From Phoma sp. XZ068 (taxonomy: Eukaryota > Ascomycota > Dothideomycetes > Pleosporales > Didymellaceae), in assembly GCA_004835665.1 (NCBI GenBank), contig RBKR01000005.1, positions 868,001 through 932,000 on the forward strand: a stretch of 64,000 nt of DNA, given 5' to 3'. The first letter of the stretch is position 1. Every line of letters starts with the position of its first letter. The position numbers and the translations under genes are program-made. This document shows, in pieces, positions 42,011 to 53,700 of the stretch. The notes below the pieces were generated by a model, which was given only the letters and a program-made list of their open reading frames with translations, searched no databases and was not told where the DNA came from.

Positions 42011-43895
42011 ACCTGACTGAGCTAACGACCCTCAAGGACAGCGTCGGCGCTGAAGGACAACCCGAGTCAGAACAAAATATCCTTCGTCGGCCCACAACAC
42101 TTCAGATTGAGAACACGCCGGAGGCGCGGTACAACGAGATGACTGTGAGTGCAACCGGAGCTTTCTCTTATCAGCTTCTAATATCCTCTAGAAAACCGAC
42201 GGTGCCGCAGATCAGAGGTCGAGCACGGAGTTTTCACCTTCGTCTTCTCTGTCTTCCCAAGTCTCACCTTCGCCTAGCGCACCTTCCATACGAGTCGCTG
42301 GGAAGAAGAAAGCAGCTTCCCCTGAAGATCCCAACGATGGAGAATATGAGCCTTTCCCTAAACGAAGCAAGTTGGCCAATAAAGCATCCAGTCGTGTCAC
42401 CGTGCCTGCGATCACAGGTGCGCGAGGTGTAGCACCCAAGCGCAAGACAAGTGGTTCCTTAAACGGTCAACAACCATCCAAAACTCGTCTCAAACTTACT
42501 CTTGCAGAGCCTTCTGAAGGTTTCGGCAAAGACACAGTTGTGGAGATGTCTGAGGACGATATCATCGTTGTTGGAAGCTCGTCCAAGCAACGCAAGGTTG
42601 ATAATGCTACTCTGGAGTCTATGAACTACCAGACCCATTCCAACCAGAATGTCGCCGAGCCTTCTGGTCAAGCTTCCGTCAGCATGACTGCCATCGAGAC
42701 GCCTCAAGACGACGTCATGGTTGTCGAGAGTTCATCCAAAACGCAGGAGATTGGTACCACAACTCTGGAGTCCATCAACAACAAGATAAACACCTGCTTG
42801 TCTATGATTAGTAGCATCGTTACTCATCAATCGAGCCTGCCAGAGGAAACTACCGAGCATATCCACCAGCTGATCCGCACGCTTAAAGATCCCAAAGGCT
42901 CTATCATTGAGGACCTACTCACCGACCTCGAGTCTCAGCGCGCCCTCAAAGCAAAGCACCGCGACATGATCAAGCAGCTCATCGAATTCGTCGACCTTAG
43001 CACCGGTCCTGTATTCCCCAAAGAACCACCTCAGCACGATGTGAGCCAGAACTGGACTGCGTTTTACGACCATATCGTCTCAACCGTTGGCCCCAACAAC
43101 ACTATCCCGATGCTTAGTCCCGCGACCGCTGGATACCTCGCCTGCTCCGTGGAAAACATTGCGTTGGGTCGCATCCCCAGTGGTGAGATTGAAGCGTACA
43201 TCGACAGCCTTTCTGCACCCCTCAGAAGCCCTCACGCTCAACAAGCACTCTTCAGCGCGCTGTTCTGCCGCTGCATGTTTGGCACTCCAGAGCCCATGCT
43301 GCATGCCATGCATTCCGAAGGTATGATGCATCTGTACGCTGGTGTGCTCGCCAGCGCAACGGAACACACCGAGGGCCTAGCAAAGGTACAGCACTACGAC
43401 AAAGCCGCCGCGAAGCTGATGTTCGAGGATCCCGATTTCCAGCGTATCGAAGTGACGCGCAGGACTGCAGACCTAGAATCCCAGTTCCAGACCGCCAGGG
43501 CCAAGTACTGCAACAAGTCGGACATCCCAAGCCGTATGTCACCGCGCAGGTTTGCAGAGGCAGCTGTGCATTTCAAGCAGGAGCTTCTGCTTAGTCCGAT
43601 GCAGTACCGCATCCACTACGTCCGGCCTGGGACATGGTTCAATCCAGCTTGGATGCGGGCGTACAGCGATGAGAACGACCCAGTCTCCGATGAAGATGCG
43701 GAACGGAATAGGGTGACGCTCTGTGTGTTTCCTGCGCTGCTGAGGGAGAAGGCTGTATCCATGAAAGAGGATACGAAGATTGAGACTGTTCTGTGCAAGA
43801 ACAAGACGTTCTTTTCCGCGCTCGAGGATAATGCGTCTGGTTCGAGGGCTCTGCTGTCAAAGGCTGTGGTGCTTGTGCGTACGGATGCAAAGTAG
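42007..43895 (+). CDS. unknown nuclear-looking protein with duplicated SIM-like motifs
   Basis: Two exons, 42007-42144 and 42192-43895, intron 47 nt (GTGAGT ... CCTCTAG), 613 aa. The first 170 residues are disordered, Ser/Pro-rich and basic (VAGKKKAASPEDPNDG, PFPKRSKLANKAS), suggesting nuclear localisation. Then two copies of a 29-residue unit, each with an acidic-hydrophobic-Ser run (EDDIIVVGSSSK and QDDVMVVESSSK), the form of a SUMO-interacting motif. A helical linker follows, then a globular domain of about 300 residues (WTAFYDHIVSTVGPNNTIPM, FSALFCRCMFGTPEPMLHAM, MQYRIHYVRPGTWFNPAWMR) that I do not recognise. The upstream module at 41621 may be its true N-terminus. A role in chromatin or SUMO-linked regulation is inference only. 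Confidence 0.75.
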
Positions 43896-44429
43896 CGGTA
43901 GGTGTAGTGTAAGGATGATCCTGCGCAGAATGGCCTCACCGAATCTTCTCATAGATTTGGACCGGGTCGCATGGAGGGTACGTTTGGAAGGCCCTGAAGA
44001 AGCAATGTTGCGTTTCGTGTCTACCTTCGAAACACATCCTCTCTAGAACTACAACTCGTTTTACCACAAAGTTTTCTTTATTGACAGAACATTAGAAGTA
44101 ACAGAAGACTTACAACCCTTTTCAACACGACAAGGCTTTGATTTATCACAAACAACTGACAGCCGCAAGTACGCACGCCAGCCTAACACTTTGTATCATG
44201 GCAGCATTGATTGACTATTGCAGCGTCAGTCTTCTATGTTGCTGATTACAATGTTCTATGCATTCAACCAGGAGAAAAGAAACAATCATCTTCATACAGC
44301 ACAGCAGACTTGCAAAAGAGAAACAGGGTATCAATTACTACTCTTCACACATATCTCACAAACACTCGCACACTCGCACACTCGCACACTTTGACACCAC
44401 CGCGCATACAAAGCCCCTCGCACACTCAA
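43896..44429. other. convergent 3' intergenic region with octamer repeat
   Basis: Between the 3' ends of the genes at 42007 (plus) and 44430 (minus). Contains three to four copies of ACTCGCAC at about 44363-44390. No coding content. Confidence 0.4.
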
Positions 44430-45413
44430 CTAATGCCGCTCAGGCATTTGATGCTGCCTCTTCGCATACCCCGCCTCATCCAGCACACTCTGCAACCTCC
44501 CTTCTTCCCGCACCACCTCCCTCACAACCTCACTCACGTTCCCCTCAAGCACGACCTTGCACCCCCTCGGCAGCCAGCGCAGAATATGGAATGCATTCGC
44601 GTACACGCTTGTCGCGTGCGTCATGCGCCCGTCGTCCGGAAGGCTGGCTTGCAGGATGATTTTGAATGTTTTGAGACCCCAGCAGTACCGCAGACCGAGG
44701 CGCACGAGGTCGGCGAAGCCGTCGAGGATGTCGTGGTGGCTGGGGATGGTGAGGATGACGTGTTTGATGAGGGAGCGGGAGCGCTGGTGGAGGGTGGAGA
44801 GGGTGTGGATGCCGGAGGCGAGGGAGAGGGTGAAGGTGTTTGCGCTGTAGAGGATGGAGCGGGATTCTTTGTAGATTTGCTGGTTGAGGCGGAGGATGGT
44901 AGGGGTGATGGGGTCGAGTAGCGGCGTTGCTTCTGGTGGTGGGCTGGGTGCGCGTGGCCGGCGGGTGCGTGCTGAGAGGTCGGTGGGGGAGGCGAGGGGA
45001 CATGCGTCGGCGTCGAGGCGCGTGGTGCCGTCGTCGGCGTCTTTCTCGGGCGCGCGTGCGGCGTGTAGGTAGAGAGGTGTGTCGCGGTGGAGCGCCATGT
45101 AGTATATGTGGATGCGCAGCTCGGCGGGAAGCTGCATGAACGGGAAGATATCGCGGTGCGCAAGAGGCGCGTCGTCGGCGGGCGCTGACGCTTGCGACTC
45201 GGTCAACGAGCTTGGTTCTGGTGTCGCGAGGCCATTGCGAAAGACCGTGGGCGATGGGCCGGAGCATGCCTGTCCATTGCGACCTGCGCTGGCCTCCCTC
45301 TTCTCCCTCAATCTCTTGGACGCTCGCAGCGGCTCTGAGTGCTCATGCTGCTCAGCAGCTATGCCGCGACGAGTCCGCTTGCCCAACGACCGTCCTCTCG
45401 CAGGTCCAACCAT
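44430..45413 (-). CDS. DUF7730/F-box-like domain protein
   Basis: 327 aa, ATG at 45413, no intron. Residues 1-85 are basic and low-complexity (MVGPARGRSLGKRTRRG), possibly nuclear. Residues 90-115 carry the family helix FPFMQLPAELRIHIYYMAL. Then comes a Pro/Ala-rich variable loop, and the conserved block TILRLNQQIYKESRSILYSANTF followed by HTLSTLHQRSRSLIKHVILTI. This is the same general fold as the product of 23388-24428, but with little other similarity. GC content is very high, with strongly biased third positions, so long shadow frames occur in all other frames. Function unknown. Confidence 0.8.
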   Translation of the reverse strand: MVGPARGRSLGKRTRRGIAAEQHEHSEPLRASKRLREKREASAGRNGQACSGPSPTVFRNGLATPEPSSLTESQASAPADDAPLAHRDIFPFMQLPAELRIHIYYMALHRDTPLYLHAARAPEKDADDGTTRLDADACPLASPTDLSARTRRPRAPSPPPEATPLLDPITPTILRLNQQIYKESRSILYSANTFTLSLASGIHTLSTLHQRSRSLIKHVILTIPSHHDILDGFADLVRLGLRYCWGLKTFKIILQASLPDDGRMTHATSVYANAFHILRWLPRGCKVVLEGNVSEVVREVVREEGRLQSVLDEAGYAKRQHQMPERH

Positions 45414-46120
45414 GTCTAGCCGTCTCGCCGAGACGAATTAATCAATGTACAAAGCGGCGGATCCGTGCAGTTGCGCGTTGCGAATGGTAACTGATGCTCC
45501 AAAACGCGCTCAGGTTTATGAACGCATAGCAGACAGGCCAACTGTGAATACTCCCAAAATCTATCGTACAAGCAATGCGACCATGAAGTGGATGTGACAA
45601 GGTGGGGTTTGCAAGCGGAAACCAGGCGAGGTTTGCGGGGTTTGGGGCGAGCCGCGGGTGGTCTCCACTGCGGCTCCAGGCCCACTGTCGATCACGTGAG
45701 AAACTTGACTTGTGGACTGCGGTAAGTATCTGGAGTATGCATGGTTAGGGTCTTTCTTGTCAACATAAAACGGCATGCGCAACTCAAACGGCATGTTGAC
45801 ATAAGCAAAGAGCTTACGAATTCTGCACTTCGATCATGGCAATCTCGTTAGCTATCGCACTGCCTTTATCTACTCACAAGCCCACAACGCGAACCACCCA
45901 TGCTGATGATGCAGCTAAATGTTGTAAAGGGAATCATATAGCGTCTACGAAACCACCCGTACCAATGTCCCATCCCTCCTAACCAGGAGAAGCTTTTAAG
46001 TATCTCCACCACCTCGCGGCGGCCCCGAACGAAAGGAAAACCAGATATAGCCCAACGCTGCACGATCAAATATCAACCAAGAAAACGCACTGCCGCTGAC
46101 CATCCTCGAGCATGCTGCAT
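45414..46120. other. intergenic
   Basis: Promoter of the DUF7730-type gene and 3' flank of the epsin gene. No coding content recognised. Confidence 0.35.
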
Positions 46121-48018
46121 TTACAGGTCTATTAAGTTGTTACCTCCCGGACCCCTTTGCTGCTGCTGCGGCGCCCCGAACGGATTGGCGGTCTGCCCGC
46201 CGTATGGGTTGGCGCCAAAGTTGCCAGCCGGTCCTGTCTGAGCTGGCATCATGCGATTCTGCTGGGGCATTCCAGTGAACTGCGAGTTGAGGAAGGGGTT
46301 GTTGCCCGTTGCGTTTGCGTTGATGCGGTTCAGACCTGCACCGGCTGAGTTGACAAAAGTGCCCGGTGCTGTGTGCTGAGCGGGGAGACGAAGGTTGCCG
46401 ACGTTTCCAAACGTATCCTGACCTTCTCCTGTCGCGAGGAGCGTGTTGAGCCTCGCGGCGTGGGGGTCCATTTCCTTCTGGGGCGGCATTTGCGGCTGCT
46501 GTTGTGGCTGCGGAGTCGAGAACGATACGGGAGGGTTGAACGATGTGTTGTTGAACTGTGTCTGTGTCTTCTGCTCTGATAAAGTGTTCAGCGATGGGAC
46601 ACGCGCCGCTTGTGTCGCCGTCTGGGGTCGGTTGAAGCCCTGTGCGAAGGGGTTGTTGGAGCCAGTGGGCTGGGGCATCAGAGCCTCCTGCTGGTTGTTG
46701 CTTGCCCAGGGGTTATGGTTACCCGGCTGAAGGGTGTTCTGCTCCTGGACTGGCTGTTGCTGCTGTTGTTGCTGCTGGCCCATTCCGCCACCCAACTGGC
46801 TGTAAGGGTTACTCATGTTGAACGAAGTCTGCTGAGGCTGCATGTATTGCGCTTGCTGCTGTTGCTGGCCAAATTGGTCGAAGCCCGTCTGTTGAGGCTG
46901 CTGCTGGAAACCTTGACCGTAGCCGTAGCCATTCTGGAAACCAGTCTGCTGTGGTTGCATGCCAGTGGGCTGAGAGTATGCATTGTTAAGGAAGCCAGTG
47001 TTTTGGGGCTGTTGCTGCGGCTGCTGTTGGTCCATGAGGTTGCCAAACCAGTCGACCTGTCCCTGCTGCTGGTATCCTTGGTTGTTGCCGGTTGGCTGGT
47101 AGGGCTGCGCAGGCGCATCGCCGAAGAGCAGGTCTGCGTTGGTCTGTTCGAGCTCGCGCCGGCGCAATTCCTCCTCCTCCTTGCTAAGCTTGATTGCCTT
47201 CGCCAGGTCGTCGTCATCGTCAGGGGCGCTGTTTCGTTCTCTGCGCTTCTTCTCCTCCTCGGCCTCGTTCTTACTCGCCTCAAGAGCTAGCTTGAACTCA
47301 AGGTCCTCATCCTCACGGCGCGGGCGAGCATTACCGCCCTCTCGTCGCGGCCTGTGTGAACCCTCTCCATTCCCTGCACCGTGGTTTCCGGGGTATTCCT
47401 CAATGCCCGTCACGCGCGACTTCCACGACTTCCTATCGGCTCGCTCGGCGCGCAATCGCTCTTCGTCCATGATCAGCGACGTAAGCTCTTTGGCAGCCAT
47501 TCGCACTGTCCGGTGTTAGCACTGCCCTTATTGCTTCACCAAGTACAACTTGCCATTCTGCCCAACGTCGCGACCGTCTTCATCGGTGTATTGGAACTCT
47601 CGCAATGTCTTGATAATGTAGATGTTCTTGCGCGCCCAGGTAACGACCAGCTCGGAGCCTTCGTGCAGGCAGTAATCGAGGACCTTGAGGGACTTCAGGA
47701 CGTGGCGCCAGTTCTTTCCCTTGTCGTTCAGTCGCTTGTCGAGCATGTCCATGACCTGGTAGAAATCTGTCGAGCTGCAAACACGGTAAGCGCAGGTCCC
47801 GCAGTCATCGAGGCGGTCTTACTTGTTGAAGGTGATTTGGGCGATCTCGGCCATATCTGAGCCCACCGGACCCCACGGGTCGTTGCTGGTGGCATTGCGG
47901 ACCTTGACTTCGACCGCCGAGTAGCCCTTGGTTACTGGTATAGCTGTTAGTCGCTGCAGCGAGCGCAATGCGGATGCCGCTGCTTACCATTCTTGACGCT
48001 CCTTACGACCTTGCTCAT
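46121..48018 (-). CDS. ENT1: epsin (ENTH-domain endocytic adaptor)
   Basis: Four exons: 48018-47988, 47934-47823, 47774-47554, 47505-46121; 582 aa. The ENTH domain (1-145) starts MSKVVRSVKNVTKGYSAVEV and continues ATSNDPWGPVGSDMAEIAQI, then VLDYCLHEGSELVVTWARKN and DEDGRDVGQNVR. It binds PtdIns(4,5)P2 and bends membrane at endocytic sites. Two ubiquitin-interacting motifs follow (FKLALEASKNEAEEE and DLAKAIKLSKEEEEL). Then comes a long Gln/Asn/Pro-rich region with NPF motifs that bind EH domains (NNPFAQGF, NPFLNSQF, NPFGAPQ). The last residues NLIDL form a clathrin box. The third intron has a GC donor (G/GCAAGT ... GGACAG); a GT alternative breaks the protein. The family is clear. Yeast has two paralogues, so the symbol is approximate. 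Confidence 0.95.
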
Positions 48019-49202
48019 CTTGGCGGTGATGTGGAGACTTCAGGAGGCGGGGCCAGAAGTGTATGCGACGGAAGGCGTGATGTTTGTGGGTGAGGTGTGC
48101 ACGACAAACGGTAGAGTCGTCGGTCCGTTGAGTGCGTGGAAGCTCTAGCGTTGGGTATGATGCAAGACCACGACTCTGACTTGGCAGGCGGCCAATGAAG
48201 GTGCCGAGGCGACGTGGGCAGCGCGGCTGTGGCTGTGCAAGTGAATGCGGACGACGATTGCGAGTGACACGGGCGTCGTTGCAGAGGCAGTAGGGGTGGC
48301 AAGTTGGGTCGCGGTCAGGGTTGCAGACGCAGGACTGATGCGGGTGCTTCGTCATGCGAGGCTGGGGAACTCGGCGCGCAGAAGCAGCCGACCCAAGCGG
48401 CGCCCAATGCAGACGTTCATCTCAGGCACCACATGCACTCGAGAGGCAATTTCGGCGAGCATCTGGCAAGATTTAGTGAGATTGCAATGCCATTATTTTC
48501 TTGGTGGCATAAAGATTGTGAATGGTAACGTGTGGCTCCAGCATTTCGACCGTGTCACCACCTGCGTTCATCTCTACTGGCTTACTCCGATGAGCCCAGA
48601 AGACTCACAAGGTGTACAAAACGGAAGATCATTCACAAATTACTGCGTCAATAAAACTGCAATATGATACCACTGGTCACCTCTTGCGGCACAAAGATAT
48701 TGAAGTGCGATGTATTATTTTGCTACTACTTGCGCAGAATGTTTAGTCTAAGGGCGGATGTAAATCCTTCATTAAGTACCAGTCTAAGTGAAAGTGTGCC
48801 TGCGTGCATAGGACAGAACCAAGATAGAGCCAAAGACGCCCTTGCCAGCCGTAAAAGGCACGCCTGACTCCGCCCACCCACCACACGGGACCACCCGTTC
48901 AGAACAATTTGACCTTGCTCCTTCACCCAGATCCCACCAAGATGGAAAAAGACTGCAACAAATGTGACGGCTAAGTTGAGAGAACAAAGGAAACCTTTAC
49001 GCGGACAGGCGGGAAACGTACTGTCGAAAACCTTGCCAAACCGATGAGAACCGCCATGCAGAAGTACCGATCAATCGAGATAACACGCCGCTGACAGGAA
49101 GGAAATTTTTTGTGAGAACACAGGGGTATAGGTCCTGCCGAAACACCAATGTAATGGAATCGAGACTCAAAGGGCTATTGATACAAGGGGAGAGCGAGCG
49201 AT
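48019..49202. other. intergenic
   Basis: Promoter and 5' UTR of epsin on the left, 3' flank of the zinc-finger gene on the right. Only shadow-like frames; no RNA gene recognised. Confidence 0.35.
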
Positions 49203-50748
49203 CTATTGCACGGCGGGTGCCCACATCTCATTGCCCATCCTCTGCTGGTTGGGGTTGTAATGGTCAGGCTCGGTGCTGTTGGGACGGCGGATGTTGTGGT
49301 TCTGGTAGTACATGCTGTTCTGCGTGTTGCCGTACTGGGGCTCGGGGTATACGTAGCCGTTGTCGGCGGCTCCTGGAGAAGGAAGAGCCTGCTGAGAAGG
49401 TGATTGCCAGCCCATGTTGGCCATGTGAGGGCTGCCGTTGGCGCTGCCAGTACCAGACTGGTTGTGATTGGCAGACGCTGGGGGCTCAAGGATTGGCGGT
49501 GGGCCATATGCACTTGGGTGCGAAGTGATGGTAGGGCGAGAGTTGCTCACACTGGAGGTATATGATTGCGAGGTCAGCGCTGGAGAAGCGCGTGGGCTCT
49601 GCTGGGGCATCTCGCTGCGCATGTGAGGGGGAACGTTGATGCCACCCATGTAAGCATAGTCAGAAGCTTGACGGTGCATAGCGGGGACGACACCGGCAGG
49701 CATGCCGTTGGCGGGGGAGAGAGAAAGGGTGCGGTCATTGGGCGAGGGCGTATTCAAGGGCGACTGGGTTTCTGAGTAGTCACCGCCATCTGAGCGGCCG
49801 GTCCTGCTGGGTGCGGTGGCACGAGAAGCAAGAGCAGCAGCCGTAGCAGCAGCAGCTTCCTCGACAGTGCCAGTGTGATGGTTCTGGTGACGAGTCAAAG
49901 TGGTGCGACGCGTGAAAGTCTTCTGGCAGTCGGCGTAGGGGCACTTGTACGGTCGCTTGCCAGAGTGGATGCGACGATGACGAGCAAGAGAGCTGGAATC
50001 ACTGAATGGCTAGAGGGGTGTTAATGTTTGTACGAAGGAGTCGAGTCATATAAACGTACCTTTCCACAACGCTCGCACATGTGCGGCTTCTCGCCAGTGT
50101 GGACGCGTTGGTGCACAGTCAGGGCAGAGCGCTGGATGAACTGCTTACCGCAGTTGGGGTAATCGCACACGTGAGGACGGATGCCGCTGTGAATACGTTC
50201 TGTGGGAGTCAGTGCGTGCTTTGATGTTGTAGGCCCAAGCTCCCAAGCTTACCATGACGTGCAAGGTCACTGCGTCGCGCGAAGCCTTTACCACATGTCG
50301 AGCACGCGAAGGCCTTTGGTGGCCCGCTGTCGCCGGCGGCGCGGCCACCGTGCTGCTGGCCCTGCTCCTGCATTTGCTGCTGTGGTTGCGCGTACGCGTG
50401 ATCTGGCGGCTGGGGAATGTAGTTGTTGTTGTTGAGCATGGGCATGGGCGCCTGCATTTGCGTCGGCGAGGGGTAGCGAATGCCGTTCATGTTGTGTGCA
50501 GCCATCTGGGGATACGCCGGCAGCTGCTGTTGCGGCTGTTGTGACGAGTACCGCGACGAGTCGGACGGATGGGGTGACACGCCACGCTCAGAGCCGTTCT
50601 CTGACTTGATGTGGCCGCCATTCATGTACGGCGCAGCACCGAAGTGCTGCTGCTGCATATCGTGCTGCATAGCGCGTTGCATGCCGAAGTAGTGTCCTGT
50701 ACCTGCGTGGGCTGTTAATCGCGCGTTCAGAATCGTGTCCAGCTCCAT
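49203..50748 (-). CDS. C2H2 zinc-finger transcription factor
   Basis: Three exons: 50748-50253, 50199-50060, 50009-49203; 480 aa. The N-terminus MELDTILNARLTAHAGTGHY leads to a long Gln/Pro-rich region (about 20-145). Four tandem C2H2 fingers follow at about 146-260: FACSTCGKGFARRSDLARH, then HVCDYPNCGKQFIQRSALTVH, then HMCERCGKPFSDSSSLARH, then YKCPYADCQKTFTRRTTLTRH. They are joined by TGEKP-type linkers. Both introns fall inside the finger array. The C-terminal 220 residues are Ser/Pro/Asn-rich and probably an activation or regulatory region, after an alanine run (EEAAAATAAALAS). The finger array is strongly conserved among ascomycetes; no gene name is assigned with confidence. It acts in the nucleus. 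Confidence 0.93.
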
Positions 50749-53700
50749 CGTCTGACCAGAACAAGAAAGTTTCGCGTAGCGAGAAAGCGACGAAAGGGCT
50801 CAACGAGCAAAGAACGGGATGGAGCGCACCAGTGAAGGAGAGGCGGGCTGGTGATGAGCCTCACAGTCGCAGGGAGGCGCTGTGTAGTGAGGATGGCGAA
50901 CAGTGAGCCTCAGAGACGGGCGAGGCGAGTGGTCCGTTCTTGGGGGTCTCGAAGTGCTGGGGCGGACCGCGTGAGGGTCAATGCAGAGGTTGCACTAGAT
51001 GGCGATGTCAGTCCGGATGTTGAGGGAGTGTCGCGACGAGCGTGGCAGGCACGAAAAAAAGTGAGGAGCGTCGCGCCCGGCAGGCACGCTGGGCCACGTC
51101 CACCCGGACTCGAATAGGGGAGCGAGCGGTGAAGGGCCTGCAGGAGCACTGCGCAGGCTGCACGCGATGCAAACGGGCGGAGGGCGGGAGGGAACGTACC
51201 AGTGAGAGTATTGAGAATGTGAAGAAGCAGGGAAGTGAGCTGCGATGGATGTGAGGCGTGGTGTTGTGAAAGTACTTCTTTCCTCGTCGCGCGCGGAGAG
51301 TTCGAAAGAGGCTAGTTCAAAATAGGCTGCGCTAGCGTGGAAGGCGCCCTGGCACAACTGAACGATGTGCAGGCGACAGCAGGCGTGGCAGAGCGTCAAA
51401 GCGCAAAAGAGGCCTCTGCGCAATATCACGACCAGTGCAGATGCGGGCGCTGAACGTCTCTGAAACGGGAGACTTCACCCACGGATGTCTCTGCCACAAA
51501 TGTCGCAGAGGGCTGCGTTCTGCACGACGGGCAGGGATGAGGAGCCGACCGACTGAATATTTTCTCAGCTGTCCGTAGCCGCGCAATCCGAGAGACAATG
51601 CAGCGCAATCCAATCTCGTATTGGCCCAGAGCCTCTATTTGCACTGCTTTGTGGTCCTGGATGGGCCGGCTCGAGCCAGTTCCCCTCTTTCCAGGGTAGA
51701 AGCGTATGCGTGACGTTGGCCTGTTCGAGATGCAGGTGCAACCCAGCAGACTGTCGTGGCTGGATGGCTGATCAGATTGCTTGCTTCGACAATCTACTCA
51801 AGCCGCTGGTGAACACCCTCGTGGCAACGCACAACAGTGGCTGTTCACAGACAGGAAAAGCAAGGTGAGCGAGCTGGTATCTATTTCCTGTGTCAGCTTG
51901 GGTCGGCCACCTGCAGCTGTGCCACGTCTGCTCGCTGGTGATCTGCTTCAGGAATGCAATTGCCAGCCATGACGAGGCTTACCTTGCCCAGCTTGGTCTC
52001 TTGGTTGCTAGTTGACCAGTCGAGTGGTTGAATGTGGCGATAATGGCGCAGATTCGCAAAGAATTCGATCTCGTGTCACTCGATCTTTCGGTACTGTTCA
52101 AACGGTGTCGCAAGCATCTCTCTCACATCAAGGCGCAGGGGACTCTCATATACACCACACTGATCAGCTTCCAGAAGCATCATGATGATGGCGTTTCAGG
52201 AGCAGCCCTATCCTTGTGCTCATCTCGCGCTCGACAAACTACAGCTTCACCATCACATTTCTGTTCGTTCTCCGCTGCTACCTGACAGGACGCTATGGCA
52301 TTCTGCGGCCTGCCTTGAGCCGTCAGTGGCGCCCGCGTGTGCAGAAATAGGATCCACAACCCGGGCGGCACATGTCGACCACACTGCCGCATAACTCTGG
52401 GAACCCTTTCCAGCACATTGCCCGCGCAGCATGTGGCAGGCGCGCATCCAACAAGCGCTGTGGCTACGCGTGAGGATTCATCTTGCGATACGCACCTTGA
52501 TGCAGCTGGCGCATCCTTGAACATGGGGATGCGCTTTGGCGCTGTTTGGCTTCTGGAAGCCTGCCCCAAGGAGGAAGGCTGCATCCATCGCAGCTTCCGC
52601 CCATGGGTCACCCCGTCATCCAGGGCGACCACTTTGGTCCGAGCAGCTGCGACACTCCAAGCGACACTTCCAACGCCTCCTGCACGCGCAGCACAATGTC
52701 TGGATTACTGTTATGCCATTGGTCGACATTGGGTTTCGTTTGCGAGGCGAAGTCTTGCGGTGAGCAGCCCCTGATCTTCCCTCTGCGCTGACTAGCGGAC
52801 ATGAACTGCTGGTGAGTGCCATCAACTGCAGAACATCGACCACTGTGTGGCAGCAACACCCAATTGCGTTCGTTAGGTTGAGCGAAGTTTCCAGTCCCAC
52901 TCGACATTTCGCAGTATCGCCCAGTAGCTTTCAAACTTGCTGTGCCATTGCCGCAATTCATTGTTTCCAGCAACTGGCGACTTTGATACTGTGGGCCTCT
53001 CAAATACATTACACGTCACCTTGCACAATTCTATCGGGGCTTCATCGAATGACCCATCGGTGCATTCACACCGGAGCTTGCTGTCAAAACTGACCGCTCT
53101 CACGAAACGCTTCATTAATTGCGCGTTCAAGGTCAAATCGATCAAAAACATACCCGATTATTCAATGCATCATCCAAACGCCAGTCACTCCGGTCCCAGC
53201 CATCGTGATGCTCAGGACCGTACTATCGTGACAGTGAGCGCTCTCTATCTCAATTCCTACCAGTGCAAAAACGCCTGCTTCCGCCAGATCCGTCTGTGCG
53301 CGTCCCATGAATTCGGTGCAATGCACGCGCTGCCGGACCCCACCTCAAGCCTCGCTGCACGTTTCGGTGATCGACTCCGACACCCGCCGCCAGCCGCCTA
53401 AGGATTGCACAAACCACCATGCATTTCGTTACACTGGTTCTGGAGAGCCTCACTGTCGTAAAGGAGTCGCATTACGATAAGCGTTACTAGCTCATTCGCA
53501 GCCACTAATTGAACATAAAGTCACCGCTATAATTATTGCATCCGTTTAGATTGCAGCCAGCCCTGCAACAGGGTCGGTTGTTTCACCACGTTCTGTTCGC
53601 CGCACTTGCTCCCGCTTTTCGCGTCCAGGGCATTACAGCGACCTTTTCTTGCGTCCCAGAAGCGCGCTTTGCATCAGATTCCCATGCGCGCAGTGTCATG

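Noticed and set aside
33543..44000. Idea that the DUF7923, RRM, Hsp70-like and SIM genes form one functional system
   Set aside because: They share a neighbourhood and an accessory look, but no shared regulatory element, fusion or pathway link is visible; kept only as separate findings.
44545..45267. 240-codon minus-strand frame full of Pro, His and Arg
   Set aside because: It overlaps the DUF7730-type gene in another frame and has the composition of a shadow from high third-position GC.
46610..47290. 226-codon Leu-rich plus-strand frame that looks membrane-spanning
   Set aside because: It is the antisense of the Gln-rich CAG/CAA codons in epsin, which read as Leu on the other strand.
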